Source of the DNA: Bacillus inaquosorum KCTC 13429
Lineage (GTDB): Bacteria > Bacillota > Bacilli > Bacillales > Bacillaceae
Length of the DNA stretch: 64,000 nt
NCBI RefSeq assembly: GCF_000332645.1
Contig: NZ_AMXN01000006.1
Location: 62,001 to 126,000 of the forward strand
Direction of reading: 5' to 3'
Position 1 is the first letter of the stretch; every line of letters begins with the position of its first letter. A model generated the notes under the pieces. It searched no databases. It worked only from the letters and a program-made list of their open reading frames with translations, and was not told the origin of the DNA. The position numbers and the translations under genes are program-made. Below are positions 62,891 to 64,000 of the stretch, piece by piece.

Positions 62891-63241
62891 TTGATTGTGA
62901 AACGCGGCGATGTTTATTTTGCTGATTTATCTCCTGTTGTTGGCTCAGAGCAAGGCGGGGTGCGCCCGGTTTTAGTGATCCAAAATGACATCGGAAATCG
63001 CTTCAGCCCAACTGCTATTGTTGCAGCCATAACAGCACAAATACAGAAAGCGAAATTACCAACCCACGTCGAAATCGATGCAAAACGCTACGGTTTTGAA
63101 AGAGATTCCGTTATTTTGCTGGAGCAAATTCGGACGATTGACAAGCAAAGATTAACGGATAAGATTACTCATCTGGATGATGAAATGATGGATAAGGTTG
63201 ATGAAGCCTTACAAATCAGTTTGGCACTCATTGATTTTTAG
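62891..63241 (+). CDS. ndoA: Toxin EndoA, MazF-type mRNA interferase
   Basis: A 116-residue MazF/PemK toxin cleaving UACAU-type sites in mRNA. It starts [21 protein letters not shown]. Catalytic Arg25 (GGVRPVLV) and Thr48 (AAITAQ) are both present, and the C-terminal half has [13 protein letters not shown]. The start is TTG 62891 with GGAGG upstream, overlapping the antitoxin's last codons. The sigma-B control operon follows, an arrangement conserved in Bacilli. Confidence 0.96.
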   Translation: MIVKRGDVYFADLSPVVGSEQGGVRPVLVIQNDIGNRFSPTAIVAAITAQIQKAKLPTHVEIDAKRYGFERDSVILLEQIRTIDKQRLTDKITHLDDEMMDKVDEALQISLALIDF

Positions 63242-63253
63242 ACATATGTACAG

Positions 63254-63279
63254 GTTGCTCAAATAGAGCAACTTTTTTT
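63254..63279 (+). terminator. Intrinsic terminator after ndoA
   Basis: GTTGCTC pairs with GAGCAAC around AAATA, followed by seven T. Confidence 0.92.
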
Positions 63280-63306
63280 GTTTTCAAAAAACATAAACGA
63301 TATAAT
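63278..63306 (+). promoter_or_regulatory. Sigma-A promoter of the rsbRA operon
   Basis: TTGTTT (63278-63283), a 17-bp spacer and TATAAT (63301-63306). The -35 overlaps the terminator T run. Confidence 0.85.
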
Positions 63307-63356
63307 AGTGAAATAACGAAAAAAATATGTTGTTTTTTATCGGGAGGTAAGCGAAT

Positions 63357-64000
63357 TTGATGTCGAATCAGACTGTATACCAGTTCATTGCCGAGAATCA
63401 AAATGAACTGCTCCAACTGTGGACTGACACACTAAAAGAATTAAGCGAGCAAGAATCATATCAGCTGACTGACCAAGTGTATGAAAATATATCTAAAGAG
63501 TATATCGACATTCTTCTTTCATCTGTTAAGGATGACAGTGCTGCTGAAAGCCAAATCAGCGAACTGGCGCTGAGAGCCGTCCAAATTGGACTTTCTTTGA
63601 AGTTTCTGGCTACGGCGCTAGCTGAATTCTGGAAGCGTCTCTACACGAAAATGAATGATAAGAGATTGCCAGATCAAGAGAGTACGGAATTAATCTGGCA
63701 GATCGACCGCTTTTTCAGCCCGATTAATACAGAAATCTTTAACCAATACTCAATCTCATGGGAGAAAACAGTATCCCTGCAAAAAATCGCGCTGCAGGAG
63801 CTATCTGCGCCACTCATCCCGGTGTTTGAAAATATCACCGTGATGCCGCTTGTCGGAACAATTGATACCGAACGCGCTAAACGAATTATGGAAAACCTTT
63901 TAAACGGCGTCGTCAAACACCGATCACAAGTCGTGTTGATTGATATTACGGGTGTTCCTGTCGTCGACACGATGGTTGCCCATCATATTATTCAGGCGTC
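63357..64000 (+). CDS. rsbRA: RsbRA, stressosome subunit (3' end missing)
   Basis: The first 214 codons of a gene that runs off the right edge. The N-terminal half (about 1-140) is the non-heme globin-like sensor domain and the rest begins the STAS domain. Phosphorylation sites Thr171 (TIDTERA) and Thr205 (VVDTMVAHH) are in place when the TTG at 63357 is used as codon 1, which agrees with published numbering; GGGAGGT is 8 bases upstream. RsbRA builds the stressosome with RsbS and RsbT and controls sigma-B, which in turn drives many genes of this window. Confidence 0.96.
   Translation, partial: MMSNQTVYQFIAENQNELLQLWTDTLKELSEQESYQLTDQVYENISKEYIDILLSSVKDDSAAESQISELALRAVQIGLSLKFLATALAEFWKRLYTKMNDKRLPDQESTELIWQIDRFFSPINTEIFNQYSISWEKTVSLQKIALQELSAPLIPVFENITVMPLVGTIDTERAKRIMENLLNGVVKHRSQVVLIDITGVPVVDTMVAHHIIQA

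Overview
This window is ordinary low-GC Firmicute chromosome. It looks like a close relative of Bacillus subtilis in the B. subtilis species complex. Gene order, protein lengths and protein sequences follow, as far as I can recall them, the B. subtilis 168 segment from ycsF to rsbRA almost gene for gene. Shine-Dalgarno sites are strong, TTG and GTG starts are common, and recognisable sigma-A, sigma-B and sigma-W promoters and Fur, MntR and CcpA-type operators are present. I see no rRNA, tRNA, IS element, prophage or CRISPR. The first gene (ycsF) and the last gene (rsbRA) are cut by the window edges.

Layout. 0-5.2 kb: 5-oxoproline operon ycsF-ycsG-ycsI-kipI-kipA-kipR. 5.2-9.8 kb: germination lipase lipC, two small genes, penicillin-binding protein pbpC, aldo/keto reductase ycsN. 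9.8-12.1 kb: mannitol activator mtlR behind a promoter with a cre-like site. 12.2-19.3 kb: ydaB to ydaG, a 500-bp gene-poor structured gap, lipid II flippase amj, ydzA, lrpC. 19.4-28.8 kb: topB, then the exopolysaccharide operon ydaJKLMN with its c-di-GMP receptor. 28.8-33.7 kb: c-di-AMP riboswitch and potassium importer kimA, a Nudix hydrolase, pyruvate oxidase ydaP. 33.7-39.5 kb: manganese importer mntH with an MntR operator, then stress genes ydaS, ydaT, ydbA, gsiB, ydbBC and manganese catalase ydbD. 39.5-44.4 kb: C4-dicarboxylate module dctB/dctS/dctR/dctP. 44.5-49.3 kb: ydbI, an additional dicarboxylate/amino-acid symporter behind its own c-di-AMP-type riboswitch, ABC transporter ydbJK, ydbL. 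49.3-52.3 kb: acyl-CoA dehydrogenase ydbM, Fur-controlled fbpAB, cation efflux ydbO, thioredoxin-like ydbP. 52.4-64 kb: cell-wall genes ddl-murF, RNA helicase cshA behind a structured leader, ydbST with a sigma-W promoter, rhomboid ydcA, acpS, ydcC, alr, toxin-antitoxin ndoAI-ndoA, and the first gene of the stressosome/sigma-B operon.

Three themes link the genes. (1) General stress: sigma-B-like promoters lie before ydaD, ydaP, ydaS, ydaT, gsiB and ydbD, and the window ends in the sigma-B control operon itself. (2) Second messengers: a c-di-GMP receptor inside an EPS operon, and two c-di-AMP riboswitches. (3) Envelope: pbpC, amj, ddl, murF, alr, ydbST.

The most notable departure from the model gene order is the symporter at 45.8-47.0 kb with its riboswitch, between ydbI and ydbJ. 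As far as I recall, B. subtilis 168 has no gene there. It suggests that c-di-AMP controls uptake of a dicarboxylate or acidic amino acid together with potassium. Gene symbols are assigned by recognition of sequence and context, not by a database search.
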